This document shows, one piece after another, positions 25,165 through 36,107 of a DNA stretch of 64,000 nt; positions within the stretch are counted from its first letter, which is position 1, and each line of letters begins with the position of its first letter. The position numbers were made by a program, and so were the translations under genes. Where the stretch lies: positions 62,001-126,000 of the forward strand of contig NZ_JACVPA010000002.1 of NCBI RefSeq assembly GCF_018882155.1, read 5' to 3'. The notes below the pieces were generated by a model. That model was not told the origin of the DNA, made no database searches, and was given only the letters and a program-made list of their open reading frames with translations. Source of the DNA: Polynucleobacter nymphae (GTDB lineage Bacteria > Pseudomonadota > Gammaproteobacteria > Burkholderiales > Burkholderiaceae).

Positions 25165-26243
25165 TGAGTACTGAAGAACAGCGCTTAGCTCCCCTGCGAG
25201 AAAAAATCGATGCATTGGATGCAGAGATTTTGGATTTACTGACGCAGCGTGCTAAAGCAGCGCAAGAAGTTGGTCATGTTAAAGGTGGCTTCTCATCCCC
25301 AGTGTTTCGTCCTGAGCGTGAGCGCCAAGTGATTGCTCGTTTGCAAGAAAGTAATACTGGACCTTTATTGCCTGATGGTATTGCCGCTATATGGCGTGAG
25401 GTTATGTCTGCCTGTAGAGCCTTAGAGGCGCGTCAAACTATTGCGTATCTTGGGCCAGCAGGTACCTTCTCAGAACAAGCTGCCCAAACCTATTTTGGTC
25501 ACTCGATCGCTGGTCTGCCTTGCGCAAGTCTGGATGAAGTCTTTAAATCGGTAGAGAAGGGCGCTGCGCAATTTGGCGTAGTGCCGGTTGAGAACTCTAG
25601 CGAAGGTGCCATCTCTCGTACCTTAGATTTACTTTTAGACTCTTCAATGCGCATTAGCGGCGAGGTAGTGCTGCCGATTCATCATCATCTCTTAACTAAG
25701 AGTGGAAACTTAGATGGCGTAACAACGGTTTGCGCTCATGCACAAGCATTGGCACAGTGTCAACAATGGTTAAGCCTGCATGCACCAAACTTAAAGCGCC
25801 AAGCGGTGAGTAGTAATGCTGAGGCTGCACGTTTAGCGGCAAATGATTCATCTTTAGCTGCCATTGCTGGCGATCCTGCACAAGAGACCTATGGTTTACA
25901 AGCTGTCGCTGCACAGATTCAGGACGATCCTCATAACCGCACTCGCTTTGTTGTCGTCGGTGCTTATGAATGCCAGCCAACAGGTAAAGATCAAACCTCT
26001 CTAGTCTTGTCGATTGATAACCAGCCGGGCGCGGTGCATCGCCTACTGGCTCCTTTAGCAAAGCACGGAGTGTCGATGAACCGTTTTGAATCTCGACCTG
26101 CTCGTAAAGGCACTTGGGAATATCACTTCTATATTGATATTGCTGGTCATGCGGAAGATGCCAAAGTCGTGAAAGCTTTAGAGGAATTAAAAGCTACTGC
26201 AGCGTTCTATAAGAACCTGGGTTCTTATCCTCACTCAGCTTGA
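25164..26243 (+). CDS. pheA: bifunctional chorismate mutase / prephenate dehydratase
   Basis: A 359-residue P-protein for phenylalanine synthesis, converting chorismate to prephenate to phenylpyruvate. The AroQ-type chorismate mutase domain is at about residues 5-90. The prephenate dehydratase domain (YLGPAGTFSEQAA ... NRTRFVVVG, which carries the catalytic TRF) is at about 93-272. The ACT regulatory domain with the ESRP motif (NRFESRPARKGTWEY) is at about 275-355 and predicts phenylalanine feedback inhibition. The start is coupled to serC. Confidence 0.96.
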   Translation: MSTEEQRLAPLREKIDALDAEILDLLTQRAKAAQEVGHVKGGFSSPVFRPERERQVIARLQESNTGPLLPDGIAAIWREVMSACRALEARQTIAYLGPAGTFSEQAAQTYFGHSIAGLPCASLDEVFKSVEKGAAQFGVVPVENSSEGAISRTLDLLLDSSMRISGEVVLPIHHHLLTKSGNLDGVTTVCAHAQALAQCQQWLSLHAPNLKRQAVSSNAEAARLAANDSSLAAIAGDPAQETYGLQAVAAQIQDDPHNRTRFVVVGAYECQPTGKDQTSLVLSIDNQPGAVHRLLAPLAKHGVSMNRFESRPARKGTWEYHFYIDIAGHAEDAKVVKALEELKATAAFYKNLGSYPHSA

Positions 26244-26285
26244 GTATTTAAAAATAAATTAGTAACTACATTAGTTAGCCTGCGA

Positions 26286-27404
26286 ATGACTTCCAAGATT
26301 GGTTTAAAACACATTCACGCGATTGCGCCATATGTTGGTGGTCGTCCCATCAGTGAAGTGGCACGTGAGTATGGCTTAGACGAAAATAAGATTGTGAAAC
26401 TGGCTTCTAATGAAAATCCATTAGGAATGCCAAAGTCTGCGCTAGATGCCATGCTGAAAGCCGCTAGTGATCTAGGTCGTTACCCAGACTCCAATGGCTT
26501 TGAATTAAAAAAAGTTTTATCCAATCGCCTAGGTGTTCCAAGTGATTGGATTACGCTAGGTAATGGTAGTAATGACATCCTAGAGCTTGCTGCCCGTGCA
26601 GTTGCGCAAGCAGGCGATGAAGTATTTTTTTCTAGGCATGCATTTGCTGTGTACCCTCTGGCAACTCAGGCTGTGGGCGCTAAAGCAATTGAGGTAGCTC
26701 CCACAGATAGTTATGGCCATGACTTGCCAGCAATATTGGCCGCAATCAAAGCTGCTGGTGATAAAGCGAAGTTGGTGTTTGTTGCCAATCCAAATAATCC
26801 AACGGGTAGCCATCTCTCAGCAAAAGAGATTGAAGATTTTCTGATAGCGCTGCCTTCACATGTAGTGGTTGTTTTAGATGAGGCGTATAACGAGTACCTC
26901 AGTCCAGAGCAACGCTATGACGCCATTGCTTGGGTGAAACGTTTCCCCAACATGATTTTGTCTCGCAGCTTCTCAAAAGCATACGGCTTAGCTGGACTAC
27001 GAATTGGATATGGAGTTGCACAACCCCATTTAACCGATTTACTGAATCGCATTCGTCAACCGTTCAATGTGAATAGTCTGGCCCAAGCTGCAGCAATTGC
27101 CGCGTTTGGAGACACAGCATTTTTGCAAGCAGGTTTTGAGCTCAATCGTGCTGGTTATCAACAACTCACTAAGGCATTTGAGCAATTAGATCTTACTTAT
27201 TTACCCTCTGCTGGAAACTTTGTGCTGGTAAAGGTAGGTGATGATGATCAAGCAGGTGAGCGTATTAATTTGGAATTACTTAAACGCGGCATTATCGTTC
27301 GGCCTGTGGGTAATTACGGTCTACCACAATGGTTGCGTATCTCAATTGGTTTGCCTGAAGAGAATGCCGCTTTTATTGAAGCACTCAAAGCTATTCTGGC
27401 GTAA
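26286..27404 (+). CDS. hisC: histidinol-phosphate aminotransferase
   Basis: A 372-residue PLP-dependent class I/II aminotransferase. Marks are the N-terminal KLASNENPLG, VANPNNPTG for PLP, and SRSFSKAYGLAGLRIGY with the Schiff-base Lys. Its position between pheA and tyrA suggests it also serves aromatic amino acid transamination, as this second HisC copy is known to do in some proteobacteria (inference). tyrA follows after 20 bp. Confidence 0.93.
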   Translation: MTSKIGLKHIHAIAPYVGGRPISEVAREYGLDENKIVKLASNENPLGMPKSALDAMLKAASDLGRYPDSNGFELKKVLSNRLGVPSDWITLGNGSNDILELAARAVAQAGDEVFFSRHAFAVYPLATQAVGAKAIEVAPTDSYGHDLPAILAAIKAAGDKAKLVFVANPNNPTGSHLSAKEIEDFLIALPSHVVVVLDEAYNEYLSPEQRYDAIAWVKRFPNMILSRSFSKAYGLAGLRIGYGVAQPHLTDLLNRIRQPFNVNSLAQAAAIAAFGDTAFLQAGFELNRAGYQQLTKAFEQLDLTYLPSAGNFVLVKVGDDDQAGERINLELLKRGIIVRPVGNYGLPQWLRISIGLPEENAAFIEALKAILA

Positions 27405-27424
27405 CAGTAAGAAGACATTTACCT

Positions 27425-28306
27425 ATGACCACCAAGCATCCTACAAGTAATTACGGCACCGTCTCCATTGTGGGAGTTGGTTTAATTGGCGCATCTTTAG
27501 GCTTAGCGCTCAAGCACGCTGGAGTAGTGAATAAAGTCTTAGGTGTTGGTCGAAGTAAAGAAAATCTAGATCAAGCGCAAAAGATGGGTGCGATTGATGG
27601 GGTAGTAGATCTAGTTGAGGCAACTAAACAGTCTGATGTCATTGTGCTTTGCATGCCTGTTGCGCAAATGCGCGCTGCCTTTGAAGTGATTGAACCGCAT
27701 CTTGAGCCCAGAACTATGGTTACCGATGCAGGCAGCACTAAAGGCGATGTGATCTTGGCTGCAAAAGAAGTATTAGGTAAGAAGGCGTGTCAGTTTGTGC
27801 CCGCTCATCCGATTGCTGGTGGTGCGCAGCATGGCGCTAGCGCTGCAAAAGTAGATTTATTTCAAGGCAAACAAACTATTGTTTGCCCCTTACAAGAAAA
27901 CTCTCCCGAAGATATCGCCTTGATCATAGGCTTTTGGGAGTCAGTTGGTTCAGCCGTAAAAAAGATTGGTAGCGTACAACACGATGCTATTTATGCCGCC
28001 GTATCCCATCTCCCGCATCTGCTTTCTTATGCCTTAATGGCTAGCGTTCTTAACTCAGAGGATGCCGATCAAAAACTTGGTCATGTAGGCGCAGGGTTTA
28101 AGGATTTCACTCGCATTGCTGCTTCTAGCCCAGAAATGTGGCGCGATATTTGTTTAGGTAATCGCACTGCCATTCTGAAAGAGTTGGATCAATACGTATT
28201 GATCGTGACCCATCTGCGCAAATTGATTGCTGAGGGTGATGGCGCTGGTTTAGAAAAGTTATTCAATCAGGCAAGTAAAGCGCGTCAAGATTTGGATGAG
28301 GCTTAA
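27425..28306 (+). CDS. tyrA: prephenate dehydrogenase
   Basis: A 293-residue NAD-dependent TyrA-type dehydrogenase making 4-hydroxyphenylpyruvate (or arogenate dehydrogenase activity). The Rossmann motif is [16 protein letters not shown]. The catalytic region [13 protein letters not shown] and the C-terminal helical dimerisation domain ([13 protein letters not shown]) are present. There is no ACT domain and no fused chorismate mutase. The stop overlaps the aroA ATG by one base (TAATG). Confidence 0.94.
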   Translation: MTTKHPTSNYGTVSIVGVGLIGASLGLALKHAGVVNKVLGVGRSKENLDQAQKMGAIDGVVDLVEATKQSDVIVLCMPVAQMRAAFEVIEPHLEPRTMVTDAGSTKGDVILAAKEVLGKKACQFVPAHPIAGGAQHGASAAKVDLFQGKQTIVCPLQENSPEDIALIIGFWESVGSAVKKIGSVQHDAIYAAVSHLPHLLSYALMASVLNSEDADQKLGHVGAGFKDFTRIAASSPEMWRDICLGNRTAILKELDQYVLIVTHLRKLIAEGDGAGLEKLFNQASKARQDLDEA

Positions 28307-29631
28307 TGGCTCATTCGCCTAGCATTCAGATTGGACCATTCAAACGAGCTCAAGGCTCGATTATTTTGCCTGGTTCTAAAAGTATTTCTAATCGGGCTCT
28401 ACTTCTAGCGGCGCTTTCTACAGGCACTACCACTTTAAAGAATTTGCTTGACGCAGATGACACACAGGTCATGCGCAATGCTTTGCGTCAGCTTGGATTA
28501 TCTGTCGATGACCAGGCCAATAACGTTTGTGTAGTCGAAGGTTGTGGTGGCCGCTTTGCGGTGCGCAAAGCAGATTTGTTTATGGGCAATGCAGGTACTG
28601 CCATTCGGCCATTGACTGCAGCGCTTGCAATGCAGGGCGGCGACTATCGACTTTCCGGTGTTGCTCGCATGCATGAGAGACCGATTCGGGATTTAGTCGA
28701 CGGTCTGCGTCAAGTGGGAGCTAAGATTGAATACGAACTACAAGAAGGTTATCCGCCGATTCAGATTTTGGCTGCAGATATTCAAATTAAGGATGTCGTT
28801 AAAGTACGCGGTGATGTATCAAGTCAGTTCCTAACCGCATTACTGATGGCTTTACCACTCGTTGCGGTACAGCCTGTTCGCATTGAAGTTGTTGGTGAGC
28901 TGATTTCACGTCCATACATTGATATCACCCTAAAACTGATGACGCATTTTGGGGTCAATGTTGCTTGCCCAGATGCACAGTCATTTGTGATCCCCGCCAA
29001 AACATCAGATGCTGTTTATAAGAGCCCTGGAGAGTTATCGGTCGAAGGTGATGCCTCCTCTGCCTCCTACTTCCTCGCCCTTGGCGCCATTGGTAGCGGC
29101 CCTGTCCGAGTCTTGGGTGTTGGTAAAGATAGCATTCAGGGTGATGTGGCATTTGCTGATGCACTTGCTTTGATGGGCGCCAATATTACTACTGGTGACG
29201 AATGGATTGAAGTAGCTGGTGTTAAGAATGCCAATGGCAAGCTTAATGGCATCACGATGGATTGCACCGAGATACCTGATGCAGCAATGACTCTCGCTGT
29301 TGCTGCACTATTTGCCGAGGGTCCCACACGCTTAAATCATATTGCGAGCTGGCGCGTTAAAGAAACCGATCGTATTGCAGCCATGGCAACAGAATTAAGA
29401 AAGCTTGGCGCAACTATTGAAGAGGGTGCTGACTATATTGTTGTTCAAGCACCATCACAAAAAGATTGGAACTCTCCGAGCGAAGGCATTGATACTTATG
29501 ATGACCATCGTATGGCCATGTGTTTCTCTCTGGCGGCTTTTGGTCTAAACGCTTTACAAATCAATGATCCCGATTGCGTTGCTAAAACTTTCCCAACTTA
29601 CTTTGCAGAATTTAAGAAGATAGTTAGCTAA
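28306..29631 (+). CDS. aroA: 3-phosphoshikimate 1-carboxyvinyltransferase (EPSP synthase)
   Basis: A 441-residue EPSP synthase, the sixth step of the shikimate pathway. Motifs are [32 protein letters not shown] (PEP site), [12 protein letters not shown] and [13 protein letters not shown]. The GNAGTA loop with Ala/Thr-Ile-Arg-Pro resembles the glyphosate-sensitive class I form. It is translationally coupled to tyrA, and cmk follows after 4 bp. Confidence 0.97.
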   Translation: MAHSPSIQIGPFKRAQGSIILPGSKSISNRALLLAALSTGTTTLKNLLDADDTQVMRNALRQLGLSVDDQANNVCVVEGCGGRFAVRKADLFMGNAGTAIRPLTAALAMQGGDYRLSGVARMHERPIRDLVDGLRQVGAKIEYELQEGYPPIQILAADIQIKDVVKVRGDVSSQFLTALLMALPLVAVQPVRIEVVGELISRPYIDITLKLMTHFGVNVACPDAQSFVIPAKTSDAVYKSPGELSVEGDASSASYFLALGAIGSGPVRVLGVGKDSIQGDVAFADALALMGANITTGDEWIEVAGVKNANGKLNGITMDCTEIPDAAMTLAVAALFAEGPTRLNHIASWRVKETDRIAAMATELRKLGATIEEGADYIVVQAPSQKDWNSPSEGIDTYDDHRMAMCFSLAAFGLNALQINDPDCVAKTFPTYFAEFKKIVS

Positions 29632-29635
29632 TCTC

Positions 29636-30298
29636 ATGAGTACTTACCCAGTTATCGCAATCGATGGGCCTACCGCTTCTGGTAAAGGTACGGTTGCTTC
29701 TTTGCTGGCAGAAAAACTGGGCTTTCATTATTTAGATAGCGGTGCGCTCTATCGCTTAGTCGCCTTAGCTAGTGAAAAACGAGGAATTGACCTTAAAAAT
29801 GGCCCTGAACTCGGTCTTTTAGTTCCTAAATTATTGATTTCATTCAAAAAAAGTCAAATTTTCCTAGATGGCGAGGATGTTACAGAGGCGATTCGCACTG
29901 AAAACATTGGCCTCAGAGCCTCTGCTGTAGCGGTTCATCCTGAGGTTCGGTCTGCTTTGGTAGGTCTTCAGCGCAGTTTTCGGCAGTCTCCTGGCTTGGT
30001 GGCTGATGGTCGGGATATGGCCAGCATCATCTTCCCAGATGCAGTTTTGAAGGTTTTCTTGACCGCTACAGCGGCTGCCAGAGCAGAACGTCGCCATAAG
30101 CAATTGATAGCTAAGGGAATTTCTGCTAAACTTTCCGACTTACTGCAAGATTTGCAGGAGCGCGATGCCAGAGACAGTAGTCGAGGTACCGCACCCTTGT
30201 TAGTTGCAGATGGTGCAAAAGTGCTTGAAACATCAGAGTTATCGATAGATCAAGCAGTTAAGACAGTTTTGGATTGGTATCAATCTGCGATTGTTTAG
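29636..30298 (+). CDS. cmk: cytidylate kinase
   Basis: A 220-residue (d)CMP kinase. The P-loop is [17 protein letters not shown], then [11 protein letters not shown] and [12 protein letters not shown] for CMP binding, and the LID region RDARDSSR. It is the last gene of the amino-acid operon before rpsA, a conserved pairing. A terminator-like hairpin lies 40 nt after the stop in the cmk-rpsA gap. Confidence 0.96.
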   Translation: MSTYPVIAIDGPTASGKGTVASLLAEKLGFHYLDSGALYRLVALASEKRGIDLKNGPELGLLVPKLLISFKKSQIFLDGEDVTEAIRTENIGLRASAVAVHPEVRSALVGLQRSFRQSPGLVADGRDMASIIFPDAVLKVFLTATAAARAERRHKQLIAKGISAKLSDLLQDLQERDARDSSRGTAPLLVADGAKVLETSELSIDQAVKTVLDWYQSAIV

Positions 30299-30338
30299 TT
30301 TTTTAGTAGCGAGTTGTAAGAAGTAGTTTTGGTGTCTG

Positions 30339-30390
30339 AAGAAACTCCACAACGCGATCATTTCATTAGCGTGTTTCTTAAGATTTTTTT
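30339..30390 (+). terminator. intrinsic terminator or attenuator in the rpsA leader
   Basis: AAGAAAC pairs with GTTTCTT and inner ACGC pairs with GCGT, with a 6-nt bulge on one side, followed by AAGA and a run of seven T. It lies 43 nt before the rpsA ATG. It could end cmk transcripts or attenuate rpsA. Confidence 0.6.
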
Positions 30391-30433
30391 AACCTAACCC
30401 GTTGGGCCTTCTGACGGTAAAAAGTGAATACAC

Positions 30434-32107
30434 ATGTCTGAATCATTTGCAGAATTATTTGAAGAATCATTAACCCGATCGAATATGAAGACCGGCCAAG
30501 TTATTTCGGCTGAAGTCCTTCGCATCGACCATAACTTCGTCGTTGTTAACGCTGGCTTAAAGTCTGAAGCGTTTATTCCTGTTGAAGAATTCCATAACGA
30601 CGCTGGCGAGATTGAAGTAGCTCCTGGCGATTTCGTTTCCGTTGCTATCGACGCCCTTGAAAACGGCTATGGCGATACCATCCTCTCCCGTGACAAAGCG
30701 AAGCGCTTGGCATCATGGATGAATTTGGAAAAAGCACTCGAGCAAGCTGAGATTGTTACCGGTACTGTTACTGGTAAGGTCAAAGGTGGCTTGACTGTGA
30801 TGGTGAACGGTATCCGCGCATTCTTGCCTGGCTCACTCGTTGACACACGTCCAATCAAAGACACCAGCCCTTACGAAGGTAAGACGATGGAGTTCAAGGT
30901 TATCAAGCTTGACCGTAAGCGTAACAACGTAGTGTTGTCACGTCGTGCAGTGGTTGAAGCCAGCCAAGGTGAAGAGCGTGCTAAGTTGATGTCTAACCTT
31001 AAAGAAGGTGCAGTAGTTACCGGCCTGGTTAAGAACATCACTGATTACGGTGCTTTCGTTGACCTCGGTGGTATCGATGGCCTCTTGCACATTACCGATT
31101 TGGCATGGCGTCGTGTGCGTCACCCAAGTGAGATGTTGACTGTTGGCCAAGAAGTGACCGCTAAGATTTTGAAGTTCGATCAAGAAAAGAACCGTGTTTC
31201 ACTCGGCGTGAAGCAACTTGGTGATGATCCATGGGTTGGTATCGCTCGTCGTTACCCACCAAATACCCGTTTATTCGGCAAAGTAACGAACTTGACTGAT
31301 TACGGCGCATTCGTTGAAATCGAATCTGGCATCGAAGGTTTGGTACACGTTTCTGAGATGGATTGGACTAACAAGAACGTTGCTCCAAGTAAAGCTACTG
31401 CACTAGGAACTGAAGTTGAAGTAATGGTTCTGGATATTGATGAAGACAAGCGTCGTATTAGCTTGGGCATCAAGCAGTGCAAAGCAAATCCATGGGAAGA
31501 GTTCTCACGTGCTCAGCAAAAAGGCGACAAGCTGACTGGCGCAATCAAGTCTATTACTGACTTTGGTGTGTTCATTGGCTTGCCTGGCGGCATTGATGGC
31601 TTAGTGCATCTCTCTGACATCTCTTGGAATGAACCAGGCGAAGAAGCTGTTAAGAAATACAAAAAAGGTGATGAAGTTGAAGCCACTGTATTGGCAATTG
31701 ATGTTGAGAAAGAGCGTATCTCTCTCGGTATTAAGCAATTGTCTGGCGACCCATTCAATAACTACACATCCGTAAGCGACAAGGGTAGCCTTGTCACCGG
31801 TACTGTGAAAGCGGTTGATGCTAAGGGTGCAACGATTCACTTGGCTGATGAAGTTGAAGCTTACTTACGCGCCTCTGAGATCTCAACTGATCGTGTTGAA
31901 GATGCACGTAATGTATTGAAAGAAGGCGATAGCGTTACTGCAATGATCATTAATATTGATCGTAAGTCACGCGTCATCAATCTTTCAATTAAAGCAAAAG
32001 ACAGTTCTGATCAACAAGATGCAATGAGCAAGCTCCAAGGTGATGCGCAGTCTGGCACAACCAATTTGGGCGCTTTGTTAAAAGCAAAAATGGACAATCA
32101 GGGTTAA
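30434..32107 (+). CDS. rpsA: 30S ribosomal protein S1
   Basis: A 557-residue S1 protein with six S1 RNA-binding repeats, for example [25 protein letters not shown], its copies further on ([22 protein letters not shown]), and two degenerate N-terminal copies that bind the ribosome. S1 delivers mRNA to the 30S subunit. That matters here because several nearby genes look leaderless, and leaderless mRNAs are known not to need S1. The start is fixed by homology ([13 protein letters not shown]). A strong terminator follows. Confidence 0.98.
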   Translation: MSESFAELFEESLTRSNMKTGQVISAEVLRIDHNFVVVNAGLKSEAFIPVEEFHNDAGEIEVAPGDFVSVAIDALENGYGDTILSRDKAKRLASWMNLEKALEQAEIVTGTVTGKVKGGLTVMVNGIRAFLPGSLVDTRPIKDTSPYEGKTMEFKVIKLDRKRNNVVLSRRAVVEASQGEERAKLMSNLKEGAVVTGLVKNITDYGAFVDLGGIDGLLHITDLAWRRVRHPSEMLTVGQEVTAKILKFDQEKNRVSLGVKQLGDDPWVGIARRYPPNTRLFGKVTNLTDYGAFVEIESGIEGLVHVSEMDWTNKNVAPSKATALGTEVEVMVLDIDEDKRRISLGIKQCKANPWEEFSRAQQKGDKLTGAIKSITDFGVFIGLPGGIDGLVHLSDISWNEPGEEAVKKYKKGDEVEATVLAIDVEKERISLGIKQLSGDPFNNYTSVSDKGSLVTGTVKAVDAKGATIHLADEVEAYLRASEISTDRVEDARNVLKEGDSVTAMIINIDRKSRVINLSIKAKDSSDQQDAMSKLQGDAQSGTTNLGALLKAKMDNQG

Positions 32108-32113
32108 ATCAAC

Positions 32114-32150
32114 ATCGCCGCTTTCCTCTAGGAGAGCGGCGATTTTTTTT
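32114..32150 (+). terminator. intrinsic terminator after rpsA
   Basis: ATCGCCGCT pairs perfectly with AGCGGCGAT, followed by eight T. The U-run ends only 8 nt before the ihfB ATG. Confidence 0.9.
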
Positions 32151-32158
32151 GATAGATC

Positions 32159-32503
32159 ATGACAGATCAAGAGCAACAAGCAATTACTCGCTCCGAACTA
32201 GTGGAGAGCCTCGCGGAACAATTTCCGCAGCTTTTACCTAGGGATGTGGAGTTGGCAGTAAAAACTTTGTTAGATACGATGACTCATGCTTTGGCTGAGG
32301 GGAAACGCATTGAGTTGCGTGGCGTTGGCAGCTTTGTACTGCATCATCGTCCTGCACGTACTGGCCGCAATCCGAAGTCTGGCGATAAGGTCTTGATTCC
32401 AGAAAAACGCGTACCGCATTTCAAGCCCGGCAAAGAGTTGCGCGAGAGAGTAGATTACAAGCCACTGAAACAGGCGGGCCCCAAAGAGGGTTCCGGTGCC
32501 TAA
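32159..32503 (+). CDS. ihfB: integration host factor subunit beta
   Basis: A 114-residue HU/IHF-family DNA-bending protein, the beta subunit of IHF. It shows [23 protein letters not shown] at the N-terminus and the intercalating arm [25 protein letters not shown] in position. It carries a C-terminal extension of about 15 residues. The Shine-Dalgarno is missing and a terminator lies directly upstream. A TTTGAT hexamer five bases before the ATG may provide a weak leaderless promoter (inference). Confidence 0.94.
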   Translation: MTDQEQQAITRSELVESLAEQFPQLLPRDVELAVKTLLDTMTHALAEGKRIELRGVGSFVLHHRPARTGRNPKSGDKVLIPEKRVPHFKPGKELRERVDYKPLKQAGPKEGSGA

Positions 32504-32522
32504 CATTCAGGCTCATCCTCAG

Positions 32523-32545
32523 TGGTCCATTCGGGCCATTTTTTT
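32523..32545 (+). terminator. intrinsic terminator between ihfB and lapB
   Basis: TGGTCC pairs with GGGCCA (one G-U) around loop ATTC, followed by seven T. It lies 18 nt before the lapB ATG. Confidence 0.75.
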
Positions 32546-32563
32546 ATTTAATTTCTTTCTGCC

Positions 32564-33775
32564 ATGATTCAGATAGCGACATCTTGGCTATTACTCATCC
32601 CAGTCATGTTTGGGATTGGCTGGTTGGCGGCACGCTGGGACCTGCGCCTTGAAAATCGCATGGATGAGCGTGAACGCATGCAGCAGCAGCGCTCAACCTT
32701 TAAAGGTCTAAGCCTTTTATTAAATGAGCAACCTGATCAGGCGATTGAGACGCTCGTCAAAATTGCGCAGTTAGACCCAGAGACTATCGAGTTACATTTT
32801 TCATTAGGTAATTTATTTCGCCGCCGTGGTGAAACTGAGCGTGCTATTAAAGTTCACCAGCACCTCGCTAATCGAGATGACTTAAAACCACGTGATCGTG
32901 ATCATGCCGCTTATGAGTTAGGCCGTGATTTTCTGCGCGCAGGCCTATTAGATCGTGCTGAAGCTTCATTAAACCGGGTGGGTGAAGGCAAGTTTGCCGT
33001 TCCAGCAAAAGAAAGCTTACTAGAGATGTATCAAGTTGAGCGTGACTGGAAAAAAGCCATCATCGCCGCGCATGAGCTTGCAACATTACAAGGAAAATCT
33101 CATCAAACTGAGATTGCTCAGTTTCATTGTGAGTTAGGTCAAGAGGCCTTACGTCGTAAAGATTTACAGGAAGCTGAGCAGTCGATACAGCGGGCTTTGC
33201 AAGCGATCCCGAACCATTCTCGTACCTTGATTTTGCAGGGTGATTATCTAATGGCGATGGAGCGTCCAGCACAAGCAATTGAGGCTTGGAGTTTAGTGGC
33301 TGCATCACATCCCGCTTACATGCACTTATTAGCCGATCGTTGGATGATTGCTCATACGATGATCAATCAGGTCGATGCAGGGTTAGATCGTCTATGCGAG
33401 CTGCTCAAGACCCAAGGTTCTGGCGAGTTGTTAGATGTAGTGCATAAGCAGCTCATGGCAATTCGTGGACCTCAAGCAGCTAATGTGATGCTCGCTGATG
33501 TGATGCAGCATTCACCTAGTTTGAGTGCTTTATCTAAGCTGGCTGAAACCCGCCTAGCCCTAGAGGAAGGTAGCGCCAATCCTGATAGAGTCTTAGAGTT
33601 GCAGTCGATTCTGAATCTCTTGCGTCAGCGAACCACTAGTTTGGCTAGATATACTTGTGGTAATTGTGGTTTTAGGGCGCGTCGATTCTATTGGCAGTGC
33701 CCTGGCTGTAATCATTGGGAGGCATACTCCCCAAGACGAACTGAAGGTGCTGCGCCTAGCGGCCCCTCAATGTAA
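32564..33775 (+). CDS. lapB: LPS assembly protein LapB (YciM)
   Basis: A 403-residue inner-membrane-anchored TPR protein that controls LpxC turnover and LPS assembly. An N-terminal membrane helix ([19 protein letters not shown]) is followed by about nine TPRs and a C-terminal rubredoxin-type metal site (YTCGNCG ... WQCPGCNHW). The usual partner lapA, which lies between ihfB and lapB in many proteobacteria, is absent (60-bp gap). There is no Shine-Dalgarno and a terminator lies just upstream. TTTAAT ends 11 nt before the ATG and could be a -10. Confidence 0.92.
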   Translation: MIQIATSWLLLIPVMFGIGWLAARWDLRLENRMDERERMQQQRSTFKGLSLLLNEQPDQAIETLVKIAQLDPETIELHFSLGNLFRRRGETERAIKVHQHLANRDDLKPRDRDHAAYELGRDFLRAGLLDRAEASLNRVGEGKFAVPAKESLLEMYQVERDWKKAIIAAHELATLQGKSHQTEIAQFHCELGQEALRRKDLQEAEQSIQRALQAIPNHSRTLILQGDYLMAMERPAQAIEAWSLVAASHPAYMHLLADRWMIAHTMINQVDAGLDRLCELLKTQGSGELLDVVHKQLMAIRGPQAANVMLADVMQHSPSLSALSKLAETRLALEEGSANPDRVLELQSILNLLRQRTTSLARYTCGNCGFRARRFYWQCPGCNHWEAYSPRRTEGAAPSGPSM

Positions 33776-33792
33776 AGAAGAGTGGAGATCCA

Positions 33793-35157
33793 TTGAAAGT
33801 CACCATCATTGGCAGCGGTTACGTAGGTTTAGTTACTGGCGCTTGCCTTGCTGAGCAAGGTAATACTGTTTTTTGTCTAGACTTAGATCCTAAGAAGATC
33901 GAGATTCTCAATTCTGGCGGCGTTCCTATTTACGAGCCTGGATTAAAAGAAATGATTGAGCGCAATCGCGCAGCTGGTAGATTGCAGTTCTCCACTGATA
34001 TCGCTGCATCTGTTGCTCATGGTGACATCCAATTTGTTGCAGTGGGCACTCCTCCTGATGAAGATGGCTCTGCTGATCTCCAATATGTAGTTGCAGCAGC
34101 TCGCAATATTGGCCGCCATGCAACCACTCCTAAGGTAGTAGTGGATAAATCGACTGTGCCTGTTGGAACTGCAGATAAAGTATCTGCTGCGATCAAAGAA
34201 GAATTAGAAAAAAGAGGCCAACCAGCGGACCTATGCTCGGTAGTTTCTAATCCAGAGTTCTTAAAAGAAGGTGCTGCTGTAGAAGACTTTATGCGCCCTG
34301 ATCGCATTGTGATCGGTACTGAAAATACTCCGGCAGGTCTTAGGGCTAAAGAGCAAATGCGCAAACTCTACGCCCCATTTAACCGCCACCATGAGCGTAC
34401 CTACTACATGGATGTTAAAAGCGCTGAGCTAACCAAGTATGCAGCGAATGCCATGCTAGCAACTCGGATTTCTTTCATGAATGAGTTGGCAAACTTGGCT
34501 GATTTAGTAGGCGCCGATATTGAAGCGGTACGACAAGGAATTGGCTCTGACTCACGTATTGGTTATGGATTTTTATATTCAGGAACTGGTTACGGTGGTT
34601 CTTGTTTTCCGAAGGATGTTTCAGCACTTTCAAAGACTGCTAAAGAACATGGTAGGGATTTAAAGATTTTGGATGCTGTAGAAGCGGTTAATGAACAGCA
34701 AAAATATATCCTGATTGAGAAGATTGAAAAGCGCTTCGGCAAAGATTTATCCAAGATGAAGTTTGCACTATGGGGTTTGGCATTTAAGCCGAATACTGAC
34801 GATATGCGTGAAGCACCTAGCCGCGTGATCATCCAGGAATTAGTGAAGCGTGGTGCCTCAGTACTTGCCTATGATCCAGTAGCTATGCCAGAAGCAAAGC
34901 ATTGTCTGGAGTTGGACTTCAAAGCTAACCCTGAAGGGCTTAAGAAGGTGGCGATGGTAGATAAGCCAATGGATGCTTTAGATGGCTGTGATGCTCTAGT
35001 GATTGTGACCGAGTGGAAAGCCTTCCGTAGCCCAGACTTTGACCAAGTGATGCAAAAACTGACTCGACCAATCATTTTTGATGGCCGTAATCTATATGAG
35101 CCAAGTGCGATGCAGGAATTAGGTATTGAGTACTATGGCATTGGGCGACATAATTAA
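33793..35157 (+). CDS. ugd: UDP-glucose 6-dehydrogenase
   Basis: A 454-residue NAD-dependent dehydrogenase making UDP-glucuronate for envelope glycans. The Rossmann motif is [17 protein letters not shown]. The catalytic Cys271 is in [12 protein letters not shown]. The C-terminal domain contains [19 protein letters not shown]. The start is TTG at 33793 with GTGGAG upstream. No earlier start fits the family, whose members begin [12 protein letters not shown]. It lies in the heptose/LPS block lapB-ugd-hldA-hldD. Confidence 0.95.
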   Translation: MKVTIIGSGYVGLVTGACLAEQGNTVFCLDLDPKKIEILNSGGVPIYEPGLKEMIERNRAAGRLQFSTDIAASVAHGDIQFVAVGTPPDEDGSADLQYVVAAARNIGRHATTPKVVVDKSTVPVGTADKVSAAIKEELEKRGQPADLCSVVSNPEFLKEGAAVEDFMRPDRIVIGTENTPAGLRAKEQMRKLYAPFNRHHERTYYMDVKSAELTKYAANAMLATRISFMNELANLADLVGADIEAVRQGIGSDSRIGYGFLYSGTGYGGSCFPKDVSALSKTAKEHGRDLKILDAVEAVNEQQKYILIEKIEKRFGKDLSKMKFALWGLAFKPNTDDMREAPSRVIIQELVKRGASVLAYDPVAMPEAKHCLELDFKANPEGLKKVAMVDKPMDALDGCDALVIVTEWKAFRSPDFDQVMQKLTRPIIFDGRNLYEPSAMQELGIEYYGIGRHN

Positions 35158-35177
35158 GTAAATACAAAAATAGTCCT

Positions 35178-36107
35178 ATGGAAAAAGCGAACCGAGACCA
35201 GTTTTCTAAAGCACGCCTACTAGTGGTTGGCGATGTCATGCTCGACCGCTATTGGTTTGGCGATACCAATCGTATTTCTCCTGAGGCGCCTGTCCCTGTA
35301 GTGCAGGTTGGCAAGATCGATGAGCGTTTAGGTGGCGCAGCTAACGTTGCTCGTAACGTAGCCGCATTAGGTGCAAAAACAACCATCCTTGGCATTGTTG
35401 GTAATGACGAACCTGGTAAGCGCGTAGTTGAATTACTGAAGTCATCCGGTGTTGATAGCCAGTTAGAAGTTGATGTTAAGGTGCCAACGATTGTGAAGTT
35501 GCGTGTGATTGCACGCCAACAGCAATTAATTCGTCTTGACTTTGAAGAGACCCCAAGTGAACAAGCCTTAGCCCATAAGTTAGAGCGCTATGAAAAATTG
35601 GTTGGCGCTGCCGATGTGGTGATTCTGTCTGATTACGGCAAGGGCGCTTTGGGTCAGGTGGCTCATATGATTGAGCAGGCCAGAGCGCAGAAAAAAGTCA
35701 TCTTGGTTGACCCTAAGGGCGAAGACTATGAAAAGTATCGTGGTGCTACTGTCTTAACTCCTAACCGTAGTGAATTGCGTCAGGTAGTTGGTAAGTGGGC
35801 TAGCGAAGAGGATCTGACTAATAAAGCTCAAGCTCTTAGAAAGTCATTAGATTTAAAGGCGCTATTACTCACCCGCTCAGAAGAAGGAATGAGTTTATAT
35901 ACCGAAGCAGGCGTGAGTCACGTTAAGGCTCAGGCACGCGAGGTATTTGATGTTTCTGGTGCTGGCGATACCGTGATTGCAACTTTAGCAGTTGCTTTAG
36001 CAGCCCAGTGGCCATTAGAACAAGCGATGGCTTTAGCAAATCGTGCAGGCGGTATTGTGGTTGGCAAGCTTGGCACAGCAACTGTTACTTCAGAGGAGCT
36101 ACAGTGA
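35178..36107 (+). CDS. hldA: D-glycero-beta-D-manno-heptose-7-phosphate kinase
   Basis: A 309-residue PfkB-type sugar kinase, corresponding to the first domain of HldE (RfaE1), for ADP-heptose synthesis. It shows [28 protein letters not shown] in its first part, [12 protein letters not shown], and the catalytic loop [12 protein letters not shown]. The adenylyltransferase domain is not fused, so a separate hldC is expected elsewhere. It overlaps hldD by 4 bp. Confidence 0.95.
   Translation: MEKANRDQFSKARLLVVGDVMLDRYWFGDTNRISPEAPVPVVQVGKIDERLGGAANVARNVAALGAKTTILGIVGNDEPGKRVVELLKSSGVDSQLEVDVKVPTIVKLRVIARQQQLIRLDFEETPSEQALAHKLERYEKLVGAADVVILSDYGKGALGQVAHMIEQARAQKKVILVDPKGEDYEKYRGATVLTPNRSELRQVVGKWASEEDLTNKAQALRKSLDLKALLLTRSEEGMSLYTEAGVSHVKAQAREVFDVSGAGDTVIATLAVALAAQWPLEQAMALANRAGGIVVGKLGTATVTSEELQ

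Noticed and set aside
30332..30397. 21-aa GTG ORF across the rpsA leader hairpin.
   Set aside because: Weak ribosome site, and the frame simply runs through the stem. No coupling to rpsA.
36008..36103. Upstream extension of hldD into hldA.
   Set aside because: It lacks family similarity. GTG 36104 begins the Rossmann fold and overlaps the hldA stop in the usual way.
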